64,000 nucleotides of DNA from JANQNX01 sp965601665 (GCA_965601665.1 OZ271833.1:1860001-1924000); one strand, 5' to 3'. Shown: positions 52,027 through 60,956, counted from the first letter of the stretch. Made by a program: numbers and translations. The notes: generated by a model from the letters alone, not told the origin.

Positions 52027-52121
52027 GTGATTAACAAGCCTTCCCAGGGCCCTTTATTGATTCTAAATAATTGCGCGTATCAGGCAGGTTTATCCTACAA
52101 ATAAGGTGTAAAACGAGCCTG
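52027..52121 (-). repeat. Leader repeat, copy 3
   Basis: 95-bp copy upstream of the previous gene (GTGATTAACAAGCCTTCCCAG at its gene-proximal end, TAAAACGAGCCTG at the other). GCTTTGGGTCGTTAG (52168-52182) lies beyond it, close to the cysM stop. Confidence 0.6.
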
Positions 52122-52191
52122 ATTGTTTGTGAATCAGCATAAAATATTGACCTATACATACATGTCAGCTTTGGGTCGTTAGCCGACCAGC

Positions 52192-53103
52192 TTAACCGGG
52201 AAAAACGTTAGTCGACAGGTAGCGATCGCCACGGTCGCAAACAATTGAAACAATTACCGCGTTCTCCACTTCACTCGATATCTGTAAGGCCGCGGCCATC
52301 GCTCCACCGGAAGAGATACCGGCAAAGATACCTTCCTCTGCACCCAGCCTACGCGTGGTTGCTTCAGCCAGTTCCTGGCCGACATCAATAATGCGATCCA
52401 CCCGGGGGCGTTCGTAGATCTTTGGCATATAGGCCTCGGGCCAGCGCCTTATGCCGGGAATCCTGGCGCCATCTTCCGGCTGCACACCAATAATCTGTAT
52501 ATCCGGATTTTGTTCCTTCAGGAAACGCGATGTACCCATGATAGTGCCCGTGGTTCCCATGGAACTGACAAAATGCGTGACCTTGCCCTGCGTATCGCGC
52601 CAGATCTCGGGGCCGGTGCCTTCATAGTGCGCGCGCGGGTTATCGGGATTGGCAAACTGGTCCAGTATCCTGCCCTTGCCATCTGCTTCCATCGCACGCG
52701 ACACATCTATTGCTTCTTCCATGCTGCCGTCAGCAGAGGTCAACACCAGCTCTGCACCGAATGCCTTCATGACCGCGCGACGCTCCAGGCTCATGCTTTC
52801 CGGCATAATCAGGATCATCTTGTAACCCTTGATCGCTGCCGCCATGGCCAGGGCGATGCCGGTATTGCCACTGGTGGCTTCAATCAGGGTATCGCCCGGT
52901 TTGATTTCACCACGCGCCTCCGCGTGTTTGATCATGCTCAACGCAGGGCGGTCCTTGACGGAGCCTGCCGGGTTATTGCCTTCAAGCTTGCCTAGCACCA
53001 GGTTGCTGGTTTTTCCCGGCAAGCGCTGCATGCGCACCAACGGGGTATTACCTACGTAGGATTCCAGCGTGGCTATATCAGGTAAATGATTATCCTGCTT
53101 CAT
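52192..53103 (-). CDS. cysM: Cysteine synthase B (O-acetylserine/thiosulfate sulfhydrylase)
   Basis: 303-aa PLP enzyme. The PLP lysine is in N-P-A-G-S-V-K-D-R-P; then E-A-T-S-G-N-T-G-I-A and the C-terminal G-I-S-S-G-G phosphate site. P-A-G-S-V-K-D-R, the CysM-like insertion and the short C-terminus favour CysM over CysK. It overlaps rimI by 14 bp and is the last gene of a long minus-strand run. Confidence 0.92.
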   Translation of the reverse strand: MKQDNHLPDIATLESYVGNTPLVRMQRLPGKTSNLVLGKLEGNNPAGSVKDRPALSMIKHAEARGEIKPGDTLIEATSGNTGIALAMAAAIKGYKMILIMPESMSLERRAVMKAFGAELVLTSADGSMEEAIDVSRAMEADGKGRILDQFANPDNPRAHYEGTGPEIWRDTQGKVTHFVSSMGTTGTIMGTSRFLKEQNPDIQIIGVQPEDGARIPGIRRWPEAYMPKIYERPRVDRIIDVGQELAEATTRRLGAEEGIFAGISSGGAMAAALQISSEVENAVIVSIVCDRGDRYLSTNVFPG

Positions 53104-53587
53104 GTTGTACCTTGTCTTTCCTGTCTCTGGTTCGTGCCAGTATCAACGCATCTTCCCTTCCCATTGTTGCCGGGTAATAGTTACGACGAATACCTATCTC
53201 TTCAAAACCTAGATCCATGTATAGCTTGATAGCGGCAAAGTTGGACGGCCTGACCTCAAGAAACGTCATGTGTGCATCGTGGTCATTGGCCACCGTTAGT
53301 AAATGTGACATCAACATTTTACCCAGGCCACGTGAACGAAAATCCGGGCTGACACAAAGGTTAAGCACGTGGGACTCACCCACGGCCACGGTCATAATAC
53401 CGTAGGCGACAACGGTATTTTCATGTTCCAGCACCCAGCAACAATAGCCGACACGCAGGCAGTCGCGAAAGATCTGCGCCGACCAGGGAAAACTGTAGGC
53501 CTTTTCTTCCACCAGCATCACGCCGTCGATATCGTCTTCACCCATTGGGCGAATAAGAAATTCCGATTCTTTTAGTACTGCACTCAT
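53090..53587 (-). CDS. rimI: Ribosomal protein S18 alanine N-acetyltransferase
   Basis: 165-aa GNAT acetyltransferase. It has A-Y-S-F-P-W-S near the N-terminus, V-L-N-L-C-V-S-P, the acetyl-CoA loop R-S-R-G-L-G-K, and the C-terminal R-R-N-Y-Y-P typical of RimI. Overlaps udg by 4 bp (ATGA) and cysM by 14 bp, so the three are translationally linked. Confidence 0.9.
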   Translation of the reverse strand: MSAVLKESEFLIRPMGEDDIDGVMLVEEKAYSFPWSAQIFRDCLRVGYCCWVLEHENTVVAYGIMTVAVGESHVLNLCVSPDFRSRGLGKMLMSHLLTVANDHDAHMTFLEVRPSNFAAIKLYMDLGFEEIGIRRNYYPATMGREDALILARTRDRKDKVQHEAG

Positions 53588-54282
53588 GATTGTTCCGCGT
53601 ATAAACGCATCGCTTTTTTCAAATCTTCCCAGACCTTGCGCTTTTCCCGTGGTGAACGTAACAGGTATGCCGGGTGATACGTCACCATCACCGGGATATC
53701 CGAACCTGCCAGTTGAAACTGTTTGCCACGCATCTTACCGATCGGCGTGTCGACCTTGAGCAGGTTTTGCGCGGCAATCCTGCCCACGCACAAAATGATT
53801 TTGGGCTTGATCAATTCAACCTGGCGCTTGAGGAAATGCTCACAGGCCTGCACCTCGTCCGGTTTTGGATCACGGTTGTTGGGCGGCCGACATTTCAGGA
53901 TATTGGCTATAAAGACCTGCTCGCGCTCTAGCCCGACGGCCAATAACATGGCATTCAACAATTTTCCTGCGCGACCAACGAATGGTTCACCCTGTTTATC
54001 TTCATCGGCACCGGGTGCCTCGCCGATCACCAACCAGTCGGCGGAGGCATTACCAACGCCGAACACAGTTTGTGTACGCGTTTCATGCAGGCTACAGCTG
54101 GTGCAGGTTGCGACTTCATCACGCAAGCTAACCAGGTCTGGATTGTCCTCGATACGACTGGTGGCACTCTTTACTACCGGCATAACCTCAGGCGTCGTTT
54201 CCGCTTGTGCAGCATCACGCTCGACCCAGACATCGATGCCTATTTCTTTCAGGTATTGGAGGCGGGTTGGATCGTGATACAT
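53584..54282 (-). CDS. Family 4 uracil-DNA glycosylase (Fe-S type)
   Basis: 232-aa base-excision repair enzyme. A C-T-S-C-S-L...(16 residues) element with a later C-R-P-P and C-V-G supply the 4Fe-4S cysteines. The catalytic/uracil site is G-E-A-P-G-A-D-E-D, and the C-terminal loop is H-P-A-Y-L-L-R. The first ~55 residues are variable, as in other bacterial members. Starts 4 bp after leuA ends. Confidence 0.92.
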   Translation of the reverse strand: MYHDPTRLQYLKEIGIDVWVERDAAQAETTPEVMPVVKSATSRIEDNPDLVSLRDEVATCTSCSLHETRTQTVFGVGNASADWLVIGEAPGADEDKQGEPFVGRAGKLLNAMLLAVGLEREQVFIANILKCRPPNNRDPKPDEVQACEHFLKRQVELIKPKIILCVGRIAAQNLLKVDTPIGKMRGKQFQLAGSDIPVMVTYHPAYLLRSPREKRKVWEDLKKAMRLYAEQS

Positions 54283-54286
54283 ACTG

Positions 54287-55825
54287 CTACAGTCGCTGCG
54301 GGTGTTCCCGTTGCGACTTCTCCATGACCTTGTTTAATGCGTTGATGTAGGCCTTGGCCGAGGCCATAACAATATCGGTATCGGCGCCCAACCCATTGAC
54401 AATTCGGCCAGCCTTATCAATACGAACAGTGACCTCACCCTGCGAGTCCGTACCGGTCGTGATGTTATTCACCGAGTACAGTTGCAGGTTGCAACCGCTA
54501 TTCACCATGCTTTCGATTGCTTTAAACGTGGCATCCACCGGTCCACCGCCCTCGGCACTGGCGTGTTGTTCGCTGCCATCGATGGCCAACGTTATCTCCG
54601 CCTTCGGGACCTCACCCGTTTCGACACTCGCCTTTAATGACACCAGTTTGATCTTTTCGTCCGACGTTTCCTGGATCGTATCACTAACAAGTGCCTGCAG
54701 GTCGTCATCAAAGACCTCGTGCTTTTTGTCGGCCAGTTCCTTGAACGATGCAAACGCGGTATTGAGATCTTCTTCCTTGTCAAAACGAATACCCAGTTCT
54801 TCCAGCCGGGTCTTGAAGGCATTCCGACCGGAATGCTTGCCCAGCACCATGCGGTTGGTATGCCAGCCGACGTCTTCTGCGCGCATGATTTCGTATGTCT
54901 CACGACTTTTTAAGACACCGTCCTGGTGGATACCGGACTCATGGGCAAAGGCATTGGCGCCAACAATCGCCTTATTGGGTTGTACCGGGAAACCGGTAAT
55001 CGTCGACACAAGACGTGAGCAATGCATGATCTCCGTTGTGTCCAGTTCCGTATCACAACTGAAAATATCACGCCGTGTGCGCACGGTCATGACGACCTCT
55101 TCCAACGCTGCATTACCCGCGCGTTCGCCCAGTCCATTAATCGTACATTCGACCTGGCGGGCACCGTTCAACACTGCCGCCAGTGAATTACCAACGGCAA
55201 GACCAAGATCGTTGTGACAATGCACCGAGAACACGGCCTTGTCGGAATTCGGTACGTTTGTAATCAGATTACCGATCAGCTCACCAAAAAATTGCGGCAG
55301 ATTATAGCCAACGGTGTCCGGAATGTTGACCGTTGTTGCACCTGCATCGATCACCGCCTCAAGCACGCGACATAAAAATTCAAACTCGGAACGACCGGCA
55401 TCCTCGGGAGAAAATTCCACATCGTCAGTATAGTTGCGCGCCCGCTTCACAGCCTTGACCGCATTTTCTACAACTTCGTCTGGCGACATGCGCAGCTTTT
55501 CCTTCATATGAATGGCCGAAGTCGCAAGGAAGGTATGTATACGTGACGAATTGGCCGGTTTTAGTGCCTCGGCAGCATGATCTATATCCTTGTCCAGTGC
55601 GCGCGCAAGACCGCAAACGGTACTGTCCTTGACCAGCTCAGCCACGGCTTTAACAGACTCAAAATCGCCAGGACTGGCAATAGGGAAACCCGCCTCGATG
55701 ACATCGACTTTCATCTTCTCGAGGGCCTTGGCGATACGAAGCTTTTCGTCTTTCGTCATCGATGCGCCGGGTGATTGCTCTCCATCGCGAAGCGTCGTAT
55801 CAAATATAATTAACTTGTCCTTCAT
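54287..55825 (-). CDS. leuA: 2-isopropylmalate synthase
   Basis: First committed enzyme of leucine synthesis; joins acetyl-CoA and 2-ketoisovalerate. 512 aa with catalytic D-T-T-L-R-D-G-E-Q-S-P-G, metal-site S-V-H-C-H-N-D-L-G-L, E-C-T-I-N-G-L-G-E-R-A-G-N and a C-terminal allosteric domain (about 390-510) for leucine feedback. A leucine-rich leader ORF lies 115 bp upstream. Neighbouring ilv genes make its substrate. Confidence 0.96.
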   Translation of the reverse strand: MKDKLIIFDTTLRDGEQSPGASMTKDEKLRIAKALEKMKVDVIEAGFPIASPGDFESVKAVAELVKDSTVCGLARALDKDIDHAAEALKPANSSRIHTFLATSAIHMKEKLRMSPDEVVENAVKAVKRARNYTDDVEFSPEDAGRSEFEFLCRVLEAVIDAGATTVNIPDTVGYNLPQFFGELIGNLITNVPNSDKAVFSVHCHNDLGLAVGNSLAAVLNGARQVECTINGLGERAGNAALEEVVMTVRTRRDIFSCDTELDTTEIMHCSRLVSTITGFPVQPNKAIVGANAFAHESGIHQDGVLKSRETYEIMRAEDVGWHTNRMVLGKHSGRNAFKTRLEELGIRFDKEEDLNTAFASFKELADKKHEVFDDDLQALVSDTIQETSDEKIKLVSLKASVETGEVPKAEITLAIDGSEQHASAEGGGPVDATFKAIESMVNSGCNLQLYSVNNITTGTDSQGEVTVRIDKAGRIVNGLGADTDIVMASAKAYINALNKVMEKSQREHPQRL

Positions 55826-55939
55826 TTTTTCTACTCCGGATACTAGCCCAAGTCTATTTCGTTAAACTGGGCAATACAAATAGGATTCTTGCGTCAAAGA
55901 CGCAGGTAAAACAGCGTTGTTGAGTGAAATATGTGCCCC

Positions 55940-56029
55940 TCAGGGCAGTAGTAGAGACAGGCGAGTAGAGACCGGTTGCAAGTTGCAACCAGCAAAAGTA
56001 GAAATAGTTATTGCATCTCTGGAATTCAT
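55940..56029 (-). promoter_or_regulatory. Candidate leucine leader peptide (leuL-like)
   Basis: A 29-codon ORF in the leuA leader ends R-L-S-L-L-L-P-stop; the last 13 codons include five Leu codons, two of them consecutive CTA. A TGCCC-TGAG-GGGCA hairpin overlaps the stop, and a TGCGTC/GACGCA hairpin is at 55890-55904. No clear T-run follows, so classical termination is not proven. Translation may start at the internal TTG (55978-55976), because the upstream promoter predicts a start site very close to the ATG. Confidence 0.4.
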
Positions 56030-56035
56030 AACTGG

Positions 56036-56063
56036 AATATAATCGTATTCTGTCGAATTTCAA
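56036..56063 (-). promoter_or_regulatory. Candidate leuA promoter
   Basis: TTGAAA (56063-56058) and TATATT (56041-56036), each 5 of 6 or nearly so to the sigma-70 boxes, are 16 bp apart on the minus strand, just upstream of the leader ORF and immediately after pssA ends. Confidence 0.45.
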
Positions 56064-56066
56064 GTA

Positions 56067-56819
56067 TTAAGCGTCTTCTACACTGGTATCGGCCGACTGG
56101 CGCGCGGCTTTATGCTTGCGTATCGTCACCAGTGTCAGGATAGGGCCCGATATCGCATAGATGGTCGACATTCCAAACAGGATCAATGACGGCTGGATAG
56201 CGATTAATACAAATACAGCAATTGTTAACAGGATGGCCATAAACGGCACGCGTCCTTTCAGGTCAATCTGCTTGAAACTATGGTAGCGAATATTGCTGAC
56301 CATCAGGATGCCGACCAGCATCGTGACGGGAAGACAGAAGACCAGAAAAGCATGGCCATCCGGAAACCCGTAATCGGTTGCCAGCCAGATAGTACTCGCG
56401 ATAACCGCTGCTGCTGCCGGACTGGGCAGGCCCTGAAAAAAGCGCTTGTCGATACTCTTGGCCTGTGTATTAAAGCGCGCCAGTCTGAGTGCTGCAGACG
56501 CGGCATAGATAAAAGCAGCCAACCAGCCAATCTTACCCATTTCAAACAGCGCCCACTGATACATGACCAACGCCGGTGCCAGGCCAAATGAAGCCAGATC
56601 GGACAGGCTGTCATATTGCATACCAAAATCACTTTGCGTATTGGTGAGCCTGGCAATACGGCCATCCATACCGTCCAGCACCATGGCAACAAAAATGGCG
56701 ATCGCGGCCGCTTCGTAGCGGTTATTCATGGCCGCAACGATGGCGTAGAAACCGGCGAACAACGCACCGGTCGTAAACAGGTTGGGTAACAGGTAAATAC
56801 CGCGTCGACGATTACTCAC
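56067..56819 (-). CDS. pssA: CDP-diacylglycerol-serine O-phosphatidyltransferase
   Basis: 250-aa membrane CDP-alcohol phosphatidyltransferase with the signature D-G-M-D-G-R-I-A-R...G-x-x-x-D-S-L-x-D (seen as MVLDGMDGRIAR then QYDSLSD). About six to eight hydrophobic segments. The start is GTG 56819. Makes phosphatidylserine from CDP-diacylglycerol. Follows the Psd-like gene by 85 bp. Confidence 0.92.
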   Translation of the reverse strand: MSNRRRGIYLLPNLFTTGALFAGFYAIVAAMNNRYEAAAIAIFVAMVLDGMDGRIARLTNTQSDFGMQYDSLSDLASFGLAPALVMYQWALFEMGKIGWLAAFIYAASAALRLARFNTQAKSIDKRFFQGLPSPAAAAVIASTIWLATDYGFPDGHAFLVFCLPVTMLVGILMVSNIRYHSFKQIDLKGRVPFMAILLTIAVFVLIAIQPSLILFGMSTIYAISGPILTLVTIRKHKAARQSADTSVEDA

Positions 56820-56904
56820 AATGTTCTATCCGTGTTGCGAATGTTTTCTTTGTGAGTTTAGCGAGGTTATCCCACGACTTAAAGGAAAGTCACCAATTAA
56901 CAGG

Positions 56905-57561
56905 CTATTCCACCTTGGGTATGACGCTGGCCGCCTCGGAATGGATCAACTGTGCCAGTATGCTACTGCCCGATTCCACTTCCTGGCCGACCTCCACCTG
57001 GACCTTACATTCCAGCGGCAAAAAGATGTCGACCACGCCACCAAAGAAGATATAACCGCAACGTTGTCCATGCCCTACCCGTTCGCCGGTATGCAGGTAA
57101 GCGTGAAAAGCCGGAATGATGTCACGTAAACGAATAGCAGTGACAATGTTGTCACCCTCGTCTGACTTGATATGAAAATCAAAATGACGGCGAGACTCGA
57201 CCTTACACGGGCTGGAGCACCAGTGCTGTACAACCTTGCCCTCAATTGGACTACGCAATGAATAAATGTCGTGTGTGCGGGTGTGTATCTGGATCCGCAT
57301 GGCGCGTGTGTTTAACCTGACATCATCGGCCTCTTCAACCAGCGTTACTTCACCGTAAACAGGGCTGAGCACGGCCAGTGGCTGGGATGGTATCGGGCGG
57401 GTTGGATCTCGAAACAGGTAGGCAAGACCGGCGAGTAATAACAAAAAGAACAGCATCGCCAGCGTATGTATAAAGACCTGTGACAGCACTGCCAGTATTA
57501 GCAGTGCTATCAGATACGGCCAACCTTCACGGGCTATAAAGGGGTATCGATTACTTGGCAT
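56905..57561 (-). CDS. Phosphatidylserine decarboxylase-related protein, probably catalytically dead
   Basis: 218-aa homologue of short Psd: N-terminal hydrophobic segments (15-50), F-R-D-P-x-R, S-P-V-Y-G-E-V, S-P-I-E-G-K-V and the C-terminal V-D-I-F-L-P. The self-cleavage site, normally F-G-S, is F-G-G (173-175), so the serine that becomes the pyruvoyl group is absent. The H-V-N-R motif histidine is replaced by Tyr100 (D-I-Y-S-L-R). It sits between ilvC and pssA as true psd genes do in related genomes. Another Psd must supply phosphatidylethanolamine if the host makes it. Confidence 0.8.
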   Translation of the reverse strand: MPSNRYPFIAREGWPYLIALLILAVLSQVFIHTLAMLFFLLLLAGLAYLFRDPTRPIPSQPLAVLSPVYGEVTLVEEADDVRLNTRAMRIQIHTRTHDIYSLRSPIEGKVVQHWCSSPCKVESRRHFDFHIKSDEGDNIVTAIRLRDIIPAFHAYLHTGERVGHGQRCGYIFFGGVVDIFLPLECKVQVEVGQEVESGSSILAQLIHSEAASVIPKVE

Positions 57562-57602
57562 GATGTATTAGACCGGTATTCCCCCATGAATACTCAGCCA
57601 GA

Positions 57603-58619
57603 TCAGTTCTTGCTATGGTCTACCAGTTTATTGTCCTTGATCCACGGCATCATCGATCGCAGTTTTTCACCGACAACCTCAATGCCATGCTCACGACTGA
57701 TGCGGCGTTTCGCCTTTAGCACGGCCGCGCCGCTCTGGTTTTCCAGGATGAACTCGCGGGCAAATTCACCATTCTGGATTTCAGACAGGATTTTCTTCAT
57801 TTCACGCTTGGACTCTTCTGTCACCACGCGCGGACCACGGGTGAAGTCACCGTATTCAGCAGTGTTGGAAATGGAGTAACGCATGTTGGCAATGCCGCCC
57901 TCGTAAATCAGATCAACAATCAACTTGGTTTCATGCAGGCATTCAAAATACGCCATTTCAGGTGCGTAACCCGCCTCGACCAGTGTTTCAAACCCTGCCT
58001 GGATCAATGCCGTGATACCACCACAAAGTACCGCCTGTTCGCCAAAAAGATCCGTCTCGGTTTCTTCCTTGAACGAGGTCTCGATGATACCGGCACGACC
58101 CCCACCATTAGCAGAAGCATAAGACAGTGAAATCTCCTTGGCCTGACCGGATGCGTCCTGGTAAACCGCGATCAGGGATGGAACACCACCACCGCCCTGA
58201 TAGGTCGCACGCACCAGGTGTCCCGGGCCCTTGGGCGCAATCATAATGACATCCAGATCGGCGCGTGGCTGGATCTGCTGGAAATGAATATTGAAACCAT
58301 GCGCGAATGCAAGCGCAGCGCCCTGCTTTATATTCGGTTCGATTTCGTTTTTATACAGTTCGGCCTGGTGCTCATCCGGTGCGAGGATCATGACAACGTC
58401 AGAACTGGCAACGGCATCAGCGATTGATTTAACATCAAGACCGGCGTTTTTTGCTTTCTCTGCGGAAGATGAACCTTCACGCAAACCAACACATACATTT
58501 ACACCAGAATCATTAAGATTGTTGGCATGTGCATGGCCTTGTGAACCGTAACCAATAATTGCAACCTGTTTACCCTGGATCAGGGACAGATCCGCATCTT
58601 TGTCGTAATAGATATTCAT
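57603..58619 (-). CDS. ilvC: Ketol-acid reductoisomerase, class I
   Basis: 338-aa NADPH enzyme of valine and isoleucine synthesis. Rossmann motif I-I-G-Y-G-S-Q-G-H-A, cofactor-loop residues G-L-R-E-G-S-S-S, APKGPGHLVR, and the metal-binding D-L-F-G-E-Q and C-L-H-E-T-K-L-I motifs. Downstream of ilvH by 32 bp. Confidence 0.97.
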   Translation of the reverse strand: MNIYYDKDADLSLIQGKQVAIIGYGSQGHAHANNLNDSGVNVCVGLREGSSSAEKAKNAGLDVKSIADAVASSDVVMILAPDEHQAELYKNEIEPNIKQGAALAFAHGFNIHFQQIQPRADLDVIMIAPKGPGHLVRATYQGGGGVPSLIAVYQDASGQAKEISLSYASANGGGRAGIIETSFKEETETDLFGEQAVLCGGITALIQAGFETLVEAGYAPEMAYFECLHETKLIVDLIYEGGIANMRYSISNTAEYGDFTRGPRVVTEESKREMKKILSEIQNGEFAREFILENQSGAAVLKAKRRISREHGIEVVGEKLRSMMPWIKDNKLVDHSKN

Positions 58620-58651
58620 AACTAGCTCTCGTTAATAATAATTTTTTTAGT

Positions 58652-59143
58652 TCAGGATAGGATGGCCTTGTCGCCACGTGAGATCCCCGATACTCCTGAA
58701 CGCACCACTTCCATAATCCATTTTTCATCCATTGCCTCTATAAAGGCATCCAGTTTTTCACCGGTACCGGTCATTTCAATCGTGTAGGTATTTTCAGTAA
58801 CATCGATGATACGACCACGAAAAATGTCTACCATGCGCTTTACTTCTTCGCGGTTGTTCTTTTGCGCAGATATCTTAATCAACATCAACTCGCGTTCGAT
58901 ATGACGGTATTCATTAAGATCGACCACCTTGACCACGTCGACCAGCTTGTTTAACTGTTTGTTAATTTGTTCGACGATTGCATCTGAACCGCTGGTCACC
59001 AGCGTCATTCTCGATACTGACGGGTCTTGTGTTGGCGCAACCGTCAACGACTCAATGTTAAACGCCCGTGCTGAAAACAAACCGGATACACGAGACAGCG
59101 CTCCCGCTTCATTTTCCAGAAGCAAAGAAAGTATGTGACGCAT
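58652..59143 (-). CDS. ilvH: Acetolactate synthase small (regulatory) subunit
   Basis: 163-aa ACT-domain subunit that stimulates the large subunit and confers valine feedback. It starts M-R-H-I-L-S-L-L-L-E-N-E-A-G-A-L-S-R, and N-I-E-S-L-T-V follows. ATG 59143 is used; it lies 1 nt past the ilvB stop. An upstream in-frame ATG inside ilvB is unlikely. Confidence 0.95.
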   Translation of the reverse strand: MRHILSLLLENEAGALSRVSGLFSARAFNIESLTVAPTQDPSVSRMTLVTSGSDAIVEQINKQLNKLVDVVKVVDLNEYRHIERELMLIKISAQKNNREEVKRMVDIFRGRIIDVTENTYTIEMTGTGEKLDAFIEAMDEKWIMEVVRSGVSGISRGDKAILS

Positions 59144-59144
59144 A

Positions 59145-60887
59145 TCAGGCCAGTTCCCGTTGTTCGGAAGACATTGATGGCGACAGGTGCATCTCGTGAT
59201 GACCCTTGCCTGACGCAATCATCGGATAAACGTTTTCAGTCTGATCAGTAATGACATCCATCAAGACTGTTCTGTTTTTCTGTGAGAGTGCTTCTTTCAA
59301 CGCATCTTCAACATCACTGGTCTGGTCAACACGGATACCGATATGCCCATAGCTCTCTGCCATCTTGACGAAATCCGGTAAGGCATCCATGTAAGAGTGT
59401 GAATAGCGACTGGAATAGAAAAATTCCTGCCATTGACGAACCATACCCATGTAGCGGTTATTCAGGCTGATGATCTTTATCGGCGTGTTGTATTGCAGAC
59501 AGGTAGACAATTCCTGAATACACATCACGAGGCTGGCTTCACCACTGATGCAGCAGACTTCTTCATCCGGGTAAGCGAGTTTCACACCCATGGCTGAAGG
59601 CAAACCAAATCCCATCGTGCCAAGACCGCCGGAATTGATCCACCGGCGCGGTTTATCAAACTTGTAATATTGTGCTGCCCACATCTGGTGTTGGCCAACA
59701 TCAGAGGTAATAAATGCATCACCCTTAGTCAGTTCCCATAATTTTTCAATCACGTATTGTGGCTTGATGACTGACGTATTGCGGTCGTATTTCAGGCAAT
59801 CGATCGCAGCCCATTCATGGATTTGTTTCCACCATTGTTCAAGTGCGCCAGCATCTGGCCTGGCTTTTTCTTCCTTTAAGATAGCCATTAGGTCCTTGAG
59901 TACGTGTTTGACATCGCCAACGATAGGCACATCAACCGGGACGTTCTTGGCAATCGATGAAGGGTCAACATCAATATGAACAATCCTTGCGTATGGACAG
60001 AATTTTTCCAGGTCTCCGGTAACGCGGTCATCGAAGCGCGCACCGATGGCAATCAGGACATCACAATGGTGCATTCCCATGTTTGCCTCGTAAGTGCCGT
60101 GCATGCCCAGCATGCCGACAAACTGCTTGTCAGTTGCAGGGTATGCGCCAAGACCCATCAACGTATTGGTGATCGGATAGCCCAGCATGCGGGTGAATTC
60201 GGTCAGTTCCTCGCTGGCCTCTCCAAGGATAACGCCGCCGCCGGAGTACACCATGGGTTTTTTTGCCGACAGGATAAGCCTGGCTGCTTTCTTTATCTGG
60301 CCCGGGTGACCTTTGACCACGGGCTTGTAAGAGCGCATGTCAACTTCTTCCGGGTATTCATATTCACAGGTATCTGCCGTGATATCTTTGGGTATATCAA
60401 CCACAACCGGACCCGGGCGGCCACTGGTGGCGACATAAAACGCCTTTTTCATCGTCGCTGCGAGTTCTTTGACATCCTTAACGAGGAAATTGTGTTTGAC
60501 ACACGGACGGGTAATTCCAATTGAATCCACTTCCTGGAACGCGTCGTTGCCAATCATATGGGTCGGCACCTGACCGGTGAAAACGACCAGTGGAATAGAA
60601 TCCATGAAGGCGGTGGCAATGCCTGTGACAGCGTTAGTGGCCCCAGGACCCGAGGTCACCAGGACAACGCCTGGCTTACCGGTAGCACGCGCATAGCCGT
60701 CTGCGGCATGCGTCGCACCTTGCTCATGTCGCACCAGGATGTGCTCCACGTCCGTCTGCTTGTAGAGTTCGTCGTAAATATGGAGTACAGCTCCACCAGG
60801 GTAACCGAAGATGTGCTCAACACCCTCATCTTTCAACGCCCGGCAGAATATCTCTGCGCCTCTAAGTATCTCTTTTTTCTTAGCCAC
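59145..60887 (-). CDS. ilvB: Acetolactate synthase large subunit
   Basis: 580-aa ThDP/FAD enzyme. The ThDP-activating glutamate is in R-H-E-Q-G-A; then the FAD region and the ThDP/Mg motif with G-E-A-S replacing the more usual G-D-G-S (a Glu variant known in other proteobacteria), and S-L-N-N at its end. GTG 60887 is the start. It begins the ilvBHC run; upstream is a leucine-rich leader ORF and the divergent proS. Confidence 0.95.
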   Translation of the reverse strand: MAKKKEILRGAEIFCRALKDEGVEHIFGYPGGAVLHIYDELYKQTDVEHILVRHEQGATHAADGYARATGKPGVVLVTSGPGATNAVTGIATAFMDSIPLVVFTGQVPTHMIGNDAFQEVDSIGITRPCVKHNFLVKDVKELAATMKKAFYVATSGRPGPVVVDIPKDITADTCEYEYPEEVDMRSYKPVVKGHPGQIKKAARLILSAKKPMVYSGGGVILGEASEELTEFTRMLGYPITNTLMGLGAYPATDKQFVGMLGMHGTYEANMGMHHCDVLIAIGARFDDRVTGDLEKFCPYARIVHIDVDPSSIAKNVPVDVPIVGDVKHVLKDLMAILKEEKARPDAGALEQWWKQIHEWAAIDCLKYDRNTSVIKPQYVIEKLWELTKGDAFITSDVGQHQMWAAQYYKFDKPRRWINSGGLGTMGFGLPSAMGVKLAYPDEEVCCISGEASLVMCIQELSTCLQYNTPIKIISLNNRYMGMVRQWQEFFYSSRYSHSYMDALPDFVKMAESYGHIGIRVDQTSDVEDALKEALSQKNRTVLMDVITDQTENVYPMIASGKGHHEMHLSPSMSSEQRELA

Positions 60888-60956
60888 TGCTCAAAACCAC
60901 GCCTTAACTTTTTATTAGTCGAAACTGCGGGAAGTTACTGAGAATCCGGGGTCAGG

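Noticed and set aside
40013..52183. Group IIC intron, integrase or transposase near the attC-like sites
   Set aside because: No reverse transcriptase, tyrosine recombinase or transposase motif was found in any reading frame of sufficient length in this region.
55854..56063. 69-codon minus-strand ORF upstream of leuA as a protein gene
   Set aside because: No ribosome-binding site and no coding character; it overlaps the candidate promoter and the leader ORF in another frame.
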